From Winogradskyella eckloniae (GTDB lineage: Bacteria > Bacteroidota > Bacteroidia > Flavobacteriales > Flavobacteriaceae): DNA of 64,000 bases. This document shows, one piece after another, positions 9,426-18,030 of this stretch; the first letter of the stretch is position 1, and the number at the start of each line of letters is the position of its first letter. Both the position numbers and the translations under genes were made by a program. The stretch covers positions 37,410 to 101,409 of the forward strand of contig NZ_JABRWP010000012.1 of NCBI RefSeq assembly GCF_013249045.1. The letters are read 5' to 3'. A model generated the notes under the pieces. That model was not told the origin of the DNA, ran no database searches, and saw nothing but the letters and a program-made list of their open reading frames with translations.

Positions 9426-11891
9426 ATGTCATTTTCTATAAAACGTTTTTTGCCTCATGTACTTGTATTAATAGGGTTTGTTGTAATATCATTAGCTTAT
9501 TTTAGTCCTGTTTTACAAGGCAAAAAAATTAATCAAAGTGATATAATGCATTATATTGGTATGGCTCAGCAACAAAAGGAGTTTGCCAAAACCACAGGAG
9601 AGGAAACCTATTGGACCAATAGTGCATTTGGAGGAATGCCAACGTATCAATTAGGCGCAAAATATCCACATAATTATATTAAAAAATTAGATTTAGCCTT
9701 ACGCTTTTTACCAAGACCAGCCGATTATCTATTCTTATATTTTATTGGTTTTTATGGCTTGCTATTAGCATTAAAGGTTGATTTTAAACTCGCAGCACTT
9801 GGAGCTTTGACGTTTGGATTTTCAACGTATCTCATTATAATACTTGGTGTTGGTCATAACTCTAAAGCACATGCTATTGCTTATATGCCTTTGGTGTTGG
9901 CCGGAATTGTACTTGCCTTTAGAAAGAAATATATACTTGGTTTTTTACTCACAACGATTGCCTTAGGTTTAGAAATTGTTGCCAATCATTTACAGATGAC
10001 CTACTATCTATTATTATTGGTTCTAGTTTTAGGATTGGCTTATTTAATAGATGCCATTAGAAAAAAAGAGTTGCCACATTTTTTTAAATCCGTTGGTTTA
10101 TTAACTGTTGCTGCTGTTTTAGCTGTTGGACTTAATGCCACAGGTATTATGGCTACACAAGAGTATGCAAAGGAAAGCTCACGTGGACAGAGCGATTTAA
10201 CTATAAATGCAGATGGTTCAGCAAAAGAAGTAACAACAGGTTTAGATAGGGATTATATTACCGAATATAGTTATGGGATTTTAGAAAGTTTTAATCTCTT
10301 TATCCCAAAGTTTATGGGAGGAGGGAATTACGAAAATGTAGGTAAAGATTCTAACACCTATGAGGCTTACATCAATTTAGGAGCTTCGCCAATAGAAGCT
10401 TTAGATGCCTCAAGAAATGCACCTATGTATTGGGGAAATCAACCCATTGTAGAGGCTCCTGCTTATGTTGGTGCTGTCATCATATTTTTATTTGTACTTG
10501 GTTTGTTTTTAGTTAAAGGTCGCTTAAAATGGTGGCTTGTAGGCGGAACCATTTTGTCATTGTTGTTGTCTTATGGTAAAAACCTTGGATTCTTAACAGA
10601 TTTCTTTATCGATTATGTGCCATTTTATAATAAGTTTAGAGCCGTAAGCTCTATACAAGTGATCTTAGAATTATGTATTCCGGTTTTAGGAATTTTTGCT
10701 TTGTCTAGATTATTTAATGATTTTCAAAAAGATGAAGACAAATTTAAAGCATTGTATTATTCTGTAGGTATTACAGCAGGTTTGTCTTTGATATTTTTGT
10801 TGTTTAAATCGGTATTGTTTGATTTTGAAGGATTAAGAGATGATCAATATATTGGTGCATACGGACAAGGGTTTATAGATGCTATTATTGAAGATAGAAA
10901 AGCGCTTATGGCAACAGATACCATTAGAACCTTAATTTTAGTCTTACTGTCTGCCGGAACACTATTTTTCTTCTTAAAAAAGAAATTATCAGAACCCATA
11001 GTGGTTGTTGTTTTTGCTGTATTAATTCTTTTCGATTTGGTTTCTGTTGATAAAAAATATGTGAATAATGATGATTTTGTTTCAGCGATAAAAGTAGATC
11101 AACCTTATCAACCTAACCAAGCAGACAAAGAAATATTAAAAGATAAGAGCCATTTTAGAGTGATGGATATGTCTACTGATGGACAAAGAATGCCAGGAAA
11201 AGCGGCCTATTATCATAATTCATTAATGGGTTATAGTGCCGCAAAGTTAGGACGCGTAGAGGAGTTGTTAGATTTTCATGTGTATAAAAATAACATGAAT
11301 GTTCTCAATATGCTTAACACTAAATACATTATTGCAGAAGAACAAGGTCAAATTTTTCCGTATACTAATACAGAAGCAAATGGTAATGCTTGGTTTATCT
11401 CAAAAATTAAAGTGGTTGAAGATGCAAATCAAGAAATTTTGGCTTTAGATAGTTTAAATACTAAGACAGAAGCCGTAATGAGTAGGTCTGTATTTAAAGC
11501 ATTTACGAGTACTTTACATGCTACACAAGCTAATACAATTAAAGAATTTGTTTATAAATTAGATTCAACTTCTGTGATTAACCTAGAAACGTTTCAACCT
11601 AATTATTTAAAATATAATAGTAATAATAATAACGATGGATTCGCAGTTTTTTCCGAAATCTATTACAAGCATGGTTGGAATGCTTATTTAGATGGTGAAT
11701 TAACAGATTATCAAAACGTAAATTATGTTTTAAGAGGTTTAAAAATTCCAAAAGGAAAACACACCATAGAATTTAAGTTTGAACCACAAGTTGTTGCCAC
11801 AGGCAGTAAAATAGCATTGGCTAGTTCTACTATTTTGGGTATTTTGTTGCTTTTAGGTATATTCTATTCCTTCAAAAATAAGAACGACTAA
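9426..11891 (+). CDS. YfhO family polytopic membrane protein (GT-C-like)
   Basis: An 821-residue integral membrane protein. About 12 hydrophobic helices span residues 12-530, followed by an extracytoplasmic region and a last helix near the C terminus (IALASSTILGILLLLGIFYSF). The early pattern SFAKTTGEETYWTNSAFGGMPTYQLGAKYPHN and the later FRVMDMS, YIIAEE and YYKHGWNAYLDGE blocks are typical of YfhO proteins. In Firmicutes YfhO is linked to glycosylation of lipoteichoic acid; in Bacteroidota the target is unknown. The following glycosyltransferase and flippase genes suggest cell-surface glycan work. Confidence 0.88.
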   Translation: MSFSIKRFLPHVLVLIGFVVISLAYFSPVLQGKKINQSDIMHYIGMAQQQKEFAKTTGEETYWTNSAFGGMPTYQLGAKYPHNYIKKLDLALRFLPRPADYLFLYFIGFYGLLLALKVDFKLAALGALTFGFSTYLIIILGVGHNSKAHAIAYMPLVLAGIVLAFRKKYILGFLLTTIALGLEIVANHLQMTYYLLLLVLVLGLAYLIDAIRKKELPHFFKSVGLLTVAAVLAVGLNATGIMATQEYAKESSRGQSDLTINADGSAKEVTTGLDRDYITEYSYGILESFNLFIPKFMGGGNYENVGKDSNTYEAYINLGASPIEALDASRNAPMYWGNQPIVEAPAYVGAVIIFLFVLGLFLVKGRLKWWLVGGTILSLLLSYGKNLGFLTDFFIDYVPFYNKFRAVSSIQVILELCIPVLGIFALSRLFNDFQKDEDKFKALYYSVGITAGLSLIFLLFKSVLFDFEGLRDDQYIGAYGQGFIDAIIEDRKALMATDTIRTLILVLLSAGTLFFFLKKKLSEPIVVVVFAVLILFDLVSVDKKYVNNDDFVSAIKVDQPYQPNQADKEILKDKSHFRVMDMSTDGQRMPGKAAYYHNSLMGYSAAKLGRVEELLDFHVYKNNMNVLNMLNTKYIIAEEQGQIFPYTNTEANGNAWFISKIKVVEDANQEILALDSLNTKTEAVMSRSVFKAFTSTLHATQANTIKEFVYKLDSTSVINLETFQPNYLKYNSNNNNDGFAVFSEIYYKHGWNAYLDGELTDYQNVNYVLRGLKIPKGKHTIEFKFEPQVVATGSKIALASSTILGILLLLGIFYSFKNKND

Positions 11892-11897
11892 TTGTTA

Positions 11898-11966
11898 TCA
11901 TTCCTGTATAGACAGGAAACTGCATTTAGATGACTAGTTAATAGATTGCTGCCTTAGCAGGAATGA
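11898..11966. repeat. Palindromic intergenic repeat (REP-like)
   Basis: TCATTCCTG at 11898-11906 is the exact inverse of CAGGAATGA at 11958-11966. Each arm also carries its own small hairpin (CCTG-TATAGA-CAGG and CTGC-CTTA-GCAG). The CATTCCTG...CAGGAATG arrangement looks like short palindromic elements scattered between genes in flavobacteria. The right arm contains an ATG that would extend the next gene by three codons. Confidence 0.6.
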
Positions 11967-11971
11967 CAGAC

Positions 11972-13261
11972 ATGAACAAAAACAAAATACTCATAATAAC
12001 CTATTATTGGCCACCAGCAGGAGGACCTGGTGTGCAACGTTGGTTAAAATTTGTAAAATACCTACCAGAGTTTGGCATTGAGCCGATTGTTTATTGTCCT
12101 GAAAACCCAAATTATCCAATATTAGATGAGAGTTTGGTTAATGAAGTTTCAGAGAATATTACCATTCTAAAACAGCCTATTAGTGAGCCTTATGGTTGGG
12201 CAAGTTTGTTCTCTAAAGGCAAGTCAAATAAAATAAGTTCAGGCGTTATTCCTAAACCAAAAAAACAAACTATTGTTGAAAAAGCTATGCTTTATGTGCG
12301 AGGGAATTTTTTTATTCCTGATGCTCGAAAAAACTGGATAAAGCCTTCGGTAGAATTTTTGGCTCAATATATAAAAGAGCACAGCATTTCAACTATAATA
12401 ACCACAGGACCACCACATAGTTTACATATAATTGGTTTACAATTAAAAACTAATTTGAGTGTAAAATGGTTTGCAGATTTTAGAGATCCTTGGACGACAA
12501 TTGGCTATCATAAAGATTTAAAACTCACAGCTTCTTCAAAAGCGAAACATGTAGAGTTGGAGCAAAATGTTTTAAATACCGCAGACCATATTATTGTGAC
12601 AAGTCATCATACTAAAAACGAGTTTCAAACCAAAACAAAACAGCCGATTACGGTAATAACAAATGGCTATGATAAACATAATAATAGCATAGAAGGGAAG
12701 GATGACAAATTTACGCTTTCTCATATAGGCTCATTATTATCTGAAAGAAATCCGCTGGTTTTATGGGAAACACTTTCAGAATTAATTGAAGAAAATACAG
12801 AATTTTCAGACGTGTTTAGGTTACAATTAATTGGTGTGGTGAGCGATGATGTAGTTGAATCTATTCATCAATTTGGGTTAAAAAATCATTTAGATGTCGT
12901 AGGTTATGTGAGTCATGATGACGCCATAAAGTTTCAAATGAAATCGCAATTATTGTTATTAATAGAAATTGATTCTGAAGACACCAAAGCGATCATTGCA
13001 GGTAAAGTTTTTGAATATCTTATTGCTGAAACTCCAATATTAGCATTAGGTCCTAAAGATGCTGATGTTGAAAAAATTATCACTACAACCAACACAGGTA
13101 CCTATTTTAATTACAATCAAAAAGCGGAATTAAAATCGCAATTATTGACGTATTTTGAAGCATTTCAGAATAAAACATTAAAGGTAAATGCTATTGGCTT
13201 ACAGCCATACAGCAGAAAAGCACTAACAGAAAAGTTAAGTCAACTTATAAAAGATAACTGA
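11972..13261 (+). CDS. Glycosyltransferase family 4-type protein
   Basis: A 429-residue GT-B glycosyltransferase. The N-terminal domain opens NKILIITYYWPPAGGPGVQRW with the glycine-rich nucleotide-sugar loop, and the C-terminal domain has THIGSLLSERNP and the donor-binding stretch IIAGKVFEYLIAETPILALG, in which the glutamate after the KVF is the usual sugar-contact residue. An ATG at 11963 is in frame but lies inside the palindromic repeat; the ATG at 11972 directly precedes the conserved N terminus and is preferred. Donor and acceptor are unknown. It lies between YfhO and a flippase, fitting polysaccharide assembly. Confidence 0.87.
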   Translation: MNKNKILIITYYWPPAGGPGVQRWLKFVKYLPEFGIEPIVYCPENPNYPILDESLVNEVSENITILKQPISEPYGWASLFSKGKSNKISSGVIPKPKKQTIVEKAMLYVRGNFFIPDARKNWIKPSVEFLAQYIKEHSISTIITTGPPHSLHIIGLQLKTNLSVKWFADFRDPWTTIGYHKDLKLTASSKAKHVELEQNVLNTADHIIVTSHHTKNEFQTKTKQPITVITNGYDKHNNSIEGKDDKFTLSHIGSLLSERNPLVLWETLSELIEENTEFSDVFRLQLIGVVSDDVVESIHQFGLKNHLDVVGYVSHDDAIKFQMKSQLLLLIEIDSEDTKAIIAGKVFEYLIAETPILALGPKDADVEKIITTTNTGTYFNYNQKAELKSQLLTYFEAFQNKTLKVNAIGLQPYSRKALTEKLSQLIKDN

Positions 13262-13362
13262 TTTTCTCATCGAAAGTCTGAGATTGTGTCTTTGAAGGGA
13301 TTTTTATTGTTTTTAAAAAACAGTATACAATTTGAACTTTTATAGTCGTATTTTGCCTCACT

Positions 13363-14826
13363 ATGGGAATCGTATTAAATCAATCATTTAAAAACACAAT
13401 TACCACCTACTTGGGCTTTGGTATTGGCGCGATTAATACGCTTTTTCTTTACACTAATTTTTTAACAGACGACTACTATGGTTTGGTGGCTTTTTTACTG
13501 TCTGCAGCTAATATTATGATGCCATTTATGGCATTTGGTGTTCATAATGCTATTGTAAAATTCTATTCAACGTTTAAATCTAAACATAGCATTAACAGTT
13601 TTCTTACATTGATGTTATTTCTTCCTGTTCTGTTTATTATTCCTGTGGGATGCATAGGTTATTTTGCTTATGATACTATTGTCAATTGGCTTTCTAACGA
13701 AAATCAAATCGTAGAAAATTATGTATGGCATATTTTTATTTTAGCCATCTCTATGGCCTATTTCGAAATCTTTTTTGCGTGGACTAAAGTGCAAATGCAA
13801 ACGGTATTTGGAAATTTAATGAAAGAGATTTTTCATAGAGTGTGCATTATGCTTTTGTTGTTGGCAGTCTATTTTGGTTGGCTAACTATAGATAATTTTA
13901 TTGTGGCACTCGTTGCTGTATACGTTATTAGAATGTTGATAATGAAATTGTATGCCTATTCGGTTAGATTTCCGAAGTTGAAATTCCAAAAATTAGAGAA
14001 TCAATTTTCTATTTTAAAATATGCTGCATTAATGATAATTGCAGGTTCTGTTGCTACGCTTATTTTAGATATCGATAAATTTATGATTGGTTTAATGTTG
14101 CCAGATATTGAGCAAGTTGCGTATTATAGTGTTGCTATTTTTATTGCTACTGTCATTGCGGTTCCGCAACGTGCTATGCATCAAATTATGCTACCCTTGT
14201 CTGCAAAATATCTTAATGAGAATGATCATGTGGCATTAGAAGATTTGTACAAACGGAGCTCCATGACACTTTTAGTGGTCAGTGGGTTTATATTTTTATT
14301 AATTATTTTAAATATTAATGAACTGTACGAAATTCTTCCGGAGAAATTTACAGGAGGACTTTTTGTAGTTATAATTGTGAGTCTTGCCAAATTATATGAT
14401 AATGGTTTAGGTAATAATAATGCCATATTATTTAATAGTGATTATTACAGAATGGTCTTGTTTTTTGGAGTGTTATTGGCTATAATGGCGATTTTGCTTA
14501 ATGCATTTTTTATACCTATATATGGCATTGAAGGTTCTGCATTGGCTACATTTTTAGCCGTGTTTATTTATAATACTGTGAAAATTATTTTTGTAAAGCA
14601 GAAGTTTAATATGTTGCCCTTTACTAATGGTACGCTTAAGATTGCGATGATATTAATTGTATTAACTGTAGGATTTTATTTTTGGGATTTTCCATTTCAA
14701 CCTGTGGTAAATATTTTATTAAAATCTATAAGTGTTTGCTTAGTATATGTAATTCTTATTTATCATCTCAATGTGTCTAAGGATATTACTGAGCAGATAA
14801 GAAAATATTTAAGAATAAATTCTTAG
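13363..14826 (+). CDS. Polysaccharide flippase (MOP superfamily, Wzx-like)
   Basis: A 487-residue membrane protein with about 14 predicted helices and the N-terminal NTITTYLGFGIGAINTLFLYTNFLTDDYYGLVAFLLSAANI pattern of lipopolysaccharide or O-antigen flippases. Such proteins move undecaprenyl-linked sugar chains across the inner membrane. The mid-protein segment AGSVATLILDIDKFMIGLMLP is the hallmark repeat of the second half. It follows the glycosyltransferase by about 100 bp on the same strand. The exact cargo is not deducible. Confidence 0.88.
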   Translation: MGIVLNQSFKNTITTYLGFGIGAINTLFLYTNFLTDDYYGLVAFLLSAANIMMPFMAFGVHNAIVKFYSTFKSKHSINSFLTLMLFLPVLFIIPVGCIGYFAYDTIVNWLSNENQIVENYVWHIFILAISMAYFEIFFAWTKVQMQTVFGNLMKEIFHRVCIMLLLLAVYFGWLTIDNFIVALVAVYVIRMLIMKLYAYSVRFPKLKFQKLENQFSILKYAALMIIAGSVATLILDIDKFMIGLMLPDIEQVAYYSVAIFIATVIAVPQRAMHQIMLPLSAKYLNENDHVALEDLYKRSSMTLLVVSGFIFLLIILNINELYEILPEKFTGGLFVVIIVSLAKLYDNGLGNNNAILFNSDYYRMVLFFGVLLAIMAILLNAFFIPIYGIEGSALATFLAVFIYNTVKIIFVKQKFNMLPFTNGTLKIAMILIVLTVGFYFWDFPFQPVVNILLKSISVCLVYVILIYHLNVSKDITEQIRKYLRINS

Positions 14827-14866
14827 AGGTTTTTAGGATTCTATAACTTAAATCTGTAACATAAGA

Positions 14867-14908
14867 ATGTCCCGAAAGGTGCAATTAAGCATACATCATT
14901 CGGGACAT
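14867..14908. terminator. Inverted repeat between convergent genes
   Basis: ATGTCCCGAA (14867-14876) is perfectly complementary to TTCGGGACAT (14899-14908) with a 22-base spacer. It lies between the flippase stop and the stop of the opposing secreted-protein gene. The spacer is long for a classical terminator and no T-run follows directly, so the terminator role is tentative. Confidence 0.5.
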
Positions 14909-14931
14909 CCAACCAACCAAAAATATTATTT

Positions 14932-16128
14932 TTATCCTCTAGATCGTCTTGTACTTGTCTTTGTAGAAGCTTTTTTATTGCTTTGTCTACTTGTATTAGA
15001 TCTTGTTGTGTTACTAGATCTAGTCGTACTTGTTCTAGGTTTACTTGTAACTGTTCGTTTATTAGACACAGCGTTGTTGCTTCTGGTCACTTTATTTGTG
15101 CTTCTTACTGTTCTATTTGTTGTCGCGTTACTATTACGTGTTGTCCTTGTAGGTACTTTTGTCTGTGTTGTAGTACGCGTGTTTATAGTTCTATTAGTAC
15201 CAGTTGAACCTGTTGTTCTCACTCTGCTAGTCGTAGACGTTCTTGTTTGAGATCGCGTTGGCGTTGCATTTTCAGAAACTTTTCTGGTTCTCGTTTGTGT
15301 TGTACTATTTCTATTAGATCTTATCGTTCCAGTTTCATTTAAACGTGTCGCTCTTGTTGATGCAATTGTTTTGTTTTGACGTTGTACGCGAGTTCTAATA
15401 TTTCTTTCTGCTCTATTTCTAGGTGTTTGTGCATAACTACGTATATTTCTTGTAGAATTAGCACGTCTTGTAACATGACCGTTGTTTCTTCTTACAATGT
15501 TGTAATGTCTTACATTATTAGTGTATGGTCTGTAATAGATATGTCTTACAGGTGAGTAAAATTGTCTATAAGGATTTACATGTACGATACAGAAATTAAC
15601 ATGAGGTATAGCATAAAATCTGTGCCATGGTCTGTATACATAAGCTCTGTTATATGTATTAATAAAACCGTCATATCTCCAATACACATTGTTTCTGTAA
15701 TAGATGTTTAAACCTCCAATTCTATTTATTCTACCATTACCGTTGTAGTTAATGAAAATGTTTCCTATTTGATTAACACGTCCATAATAATCATAATATA
15801 TAGGTGTGTTTTCTATTTGAATAATAGCACCATACTCATCATACTGAATATATGGATTGTAGTTGTATCCTGAATTGAAACTTAAACTGAATCCTGGAGT
15901 ATCGATATCAACATCTACATTTGGTCCGTAATTTGGCATGTAAAAATCAAACTGACCATCTGCAAATACTGAAAATTCAATTCCTGCTTCAGTAAATATG
16001 AAAGACTTACCATAACCTCTCACATAGTTGTTAATTGAAGCTTCCGCTTCTGATGTTGTGTTAGTTGTTGCGAATGCAGTTGTGCTGATAGCGACTAAAG
16101 CTGCAAATAAATATAGTATTCGTTTCAT
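14932..16128 (-). CDS. Secreted protein with short YxGRI repeats and a basic Thr/Ser/Arg/Asn-rich tail
   Basis: No known family is recognised. Residues 1-20 (MKRILYLFAALVAISTTAFA) are a signal peptide. Residues about 95-150 contain near-tandem segments of the pattern YxxxGRIxxIGxxxIxY (YYDYYGRVNQIGNIFINY, YNGNGRINRIGGLNIYY), suggesting a small beta-repeat unit. Residues about 155-200 are rich in Tyr, Arg and His. From about 205 to the end the sequence is low complexity, made almost only of Thr, Ser, Arg, Asn and Lys and ending STRRSRG, probably disordered and strongly positive. It may bind surface polysaccharide or nucleic acid; that is inference. Confidence 0.7.
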   Translation of the reverse strand: MKRILYLFAALVAISTTAFATTNTTSEAEASINNYVRGYGKSFIFTEAGIEFSVFADGQFDFYMPNYGPNVDVDIDTPGFSLSFNSGYNYNPYIQYDEYGAIIQIENTPIYYDYYGRVNQIGNIFINYNGNGRINRIGGLNIYYRNNVYWRYDGFINTYNRAYVYRPWHRFYAIPHVNFCIVHVNPYRQFYSPVRHIYYRPYTNNVRHYNIVRRNNGHVTRRANSTRNIRSYAQTPRNRAERNIRTRVQRQNKTIASTRATRLNETGTIRSNRNSTTQTRTRKVSENATPTRSQTRTSTTSRVRTTGSTGTNRTINTRTTTQTKVPTRTTRNSNATTNRTVRSTNKVTRSNNAVSNKRTVTSKPRTSTTRSSNTTRSNTSRQSNKKASTKTSTRRSRG

Positions 16129-16308
16129 AATAAATGGGTTTTAAATTAAACTCGTAAAGTAGTAAACAAACAGCGTGCCAAAATATTTAAATAACTGATT
16201 GTTAATGGTTTGATGTGATTTGTTTAGTCTAGTTTTTTTGTTTAAGTAACTTTCTTGATTTCTATTCTATAGAATTTTACTATTTTTAAAATTGATTCAC
16301 TTATCGAT

Positions 16309-17370
16309 ATGAAAACCAACCAACAGAATTGTAAAAATTGCGAAGAACCTTTTGAGAAAGGTTTTCAATTTTGTCCGCATTGTGGACAAAAAACAAACGA
16401 CGAATTAACCATTGGCGTTTTATTTTACAATACGATAAGTAATTATTTTTCATTTGATGCTCGCTTTTTAAAAAGCTTTATTCCTTTATTATTTAAACCT
16501 GGATATCTTGCTAAGGCGTTTATAAAAGGGAAGCGACTCTTGTATCTTCATCCTGCTCAGATGTATTTGTTTATTTCTGTTGTTTTCTTTTTTATATTTT
16601 CTTTTACGGTTAGAACACAAACTGAGCAACTAAACGAAGAATTAAAGAAAACATTAGATAATGGAAATGGTGTAATAGTTGATGCTTTAGAGGATAAGAA
16701 ATTAGATTCGTTAGAACGCATAAAAATTAGAGAAACCTTAATTGAAAATCAGTTTTATACGAGGATGACAGATCGTGAAATTGATTCTATTGTTTCCTTA
16801 GAAAACTTACCTAAAAAAACGGATATTTCATTTGGCTTTAATGAGGCTCAAATAGATTCTTTAATTACTGTAAAAGTATCGGATTCTGAAATATATGAAT
16901 CCATGGGTTTAAAAGAAGACGATGGTTGGCTTAAAAGAAAAATGTATGCTCAGGCACTAAAGTTTTATAAAGCTAGAGATGGTGGTAATATATTGCATGC
17001 ATTTTACGATACTATACCAATTGCTCTGTTCTTTTTATTACCAATATTTGCATTTATCATTAAGTTACTTTATTTCAAAAAAGGACGTTATGCACATCAT
17101 TTGGTGTTCAGTTTTTACTTTTTCTCTTATCTGTTTACGGTTTTCAGTATTATTTTTGGTTTAAATTTAATTTGGGATATTCCAGATTGGATAGACTGGC
17201 TTGTGGCCTTGTCTACATTCATTTACTTAATGATAGCCTTAAAACAATTTTACGGTCAAGGTTGGTTTGTAAGCTGGTTTAAATGTAGTGTAGCCACCTT
17301 CACATTTATGGCAATAGTATTACCAACATCTGTGGTTATAATACTGTTTTATGCCTTTTTGTTTTATTAA
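16309..17370 (+). CDS. DUF3667 domain membrane protein with N-terminal zinc ribbon
   Basis: A 353-residue protein. The N terminus has a four-cysteine ribbon CKNCEEPFEKGFQFCPHCGQK (CxxC...CxxC), then LFYNTISNYFSFDARFLKSFIPLLFKPGYLAKAFIKGKRLLYLHPAQMYLFISVVFFF, the core of the Bacteroidota DUF3667 family, with four or five further membrane helices toward the C terminus. A charged loop of about 120 residues separates the first helix from the rest. Function unknown. Its stop overlaps the stop of the opposing gene by 4 bases. Confidence 0.82.
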   Translation: MKTNQQNCKNCEEPFEKGFQFCPHCGQKTNDELTIGVLFYNTISNYFSFDARFLKSFIPLLFKPGYLAKAFIKGKRLLYLHPAQMYLFISVVFFFIFSFTVRTQTEQLNEELKKTLDNGNGVIVDALEDKKLDSLERIKIRETLIENQFYTRMTDREIDSIVSLENLPKKTDISFGFNEAQIDSLITVKVSDSEIYESMGLKEDDGWLKRKMYAQALKFYKARDGGNILHAFYDTIPIALFFLLPIFAFIIKLLYFKKGRYAHHLVFSFYFFSYLFTVFSIIFGLNLIWDIPDWIDWLVALSTFIYLMIALKQFYGQGWFVSWFKCSVATFTFMAIVLPTSVVIILFYAFLFY

Positions 17371-18029
17371 TTGATGGCACCAGCATGCCAAATAGGTACG
17401 TTTAAAAATTTACTTATAATTTCGGCATCAATTATAATTGATTTTAAATTACCATGATCTACAACGTTTTTTCTAGAGCAATCATTTAGTACTAAGTTAA
17501 GCTCAAAACTTTTGTAAGATCCTTTGTCGCTTTTTACATGCTCGCCAATAATTTGTAGAGCAATTATAGTATTTAATGGAATATATTTTTTAGTAGTATC
17601 CTTTTTTATTTTGTGAATATCAATAGTATAAGCCTTATAATAAATTCCTAATTGTTTATCAAAAACACGAGGTTTATAAAAACTATAAAACAGAAAACTT
17701 CCCGCAGCAAAAAATATAAGACCAAAAAGTAATAAAAACCAATTTAAGGATTCTATTTCAGTTGTTGTTTTAAAGAATTGAAACAAGCCAAAGAATAAAC
17801 ATCCAAGACCAACAGCAAAAAATAAGAAACTAAAGATTGCTGCACCAATAGATGGTTTGTATAATAATTTAGAACTTGATTTTTCTACGAGTACGTTCGT
17901 TTTAAAATTTGAACCACCACGTTTCAATGGTGCTGTAGACACTTTAGATTTTACATCAATAAGGTTTGTCTGAAATGCATCTTCTCTAAAATCGATATAG
18001 ACGTCCTCAAAATTATGACCTAATTCCAT
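17367..18029 (-). CDS. Conserved membrane protein downstream of uvrA, function unknown
   Basis: A 220-residue protein not assigned to a named family. Residues about 58-85 and 92-118 are two strong transmembrane helices (AAIFSFLFFAVGLGCLFFGLF; SLNWFLLLFGLIFFAAGSFLFYSFY) flanked by soluble parts; there is no signal peptide. The C-terminal half (DTTKKYIPLNTIIALQIIGEHVKSDKGSYKSFELNLVLND) looks like the PH-like region of small two-helix membrane proteins. It begins one base after the uvrA stop and so is almost certainly translated from the uvrA transcript. No DNA-repair role can be inferred from that alone. Confidence 0.65.
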   Translation of the reverse strand: MELGHNFEDVYIDFREDAFQTNLIDVKSKVSTAPLKRGGSNFKTNVLVEKSSSKLLYKPSIGAAIFSFLFFAVGLGCLFFGLFQFFKTTTEIESLNWFLLLFGLIFFAAGSFLFYSFYKPRVFDKQLGIYYKAYTIDIHKIKKDTTKKYIPLNTIIALQIIGEHVKSDKGSYKSFELNLVLNDCSRKNVVDHGNLKSIIIDAEIISKFLNVPIWHAGAIN

Positions 18030-18030
18030 G

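Noticed and set aside
14867..15250. Valine/leucine-rich + strand frame
   Set aside because: It is the antisense reading of the Thr/Arg-rich tail of the secreted protein; the repetitive codons keep the opposite frame open.
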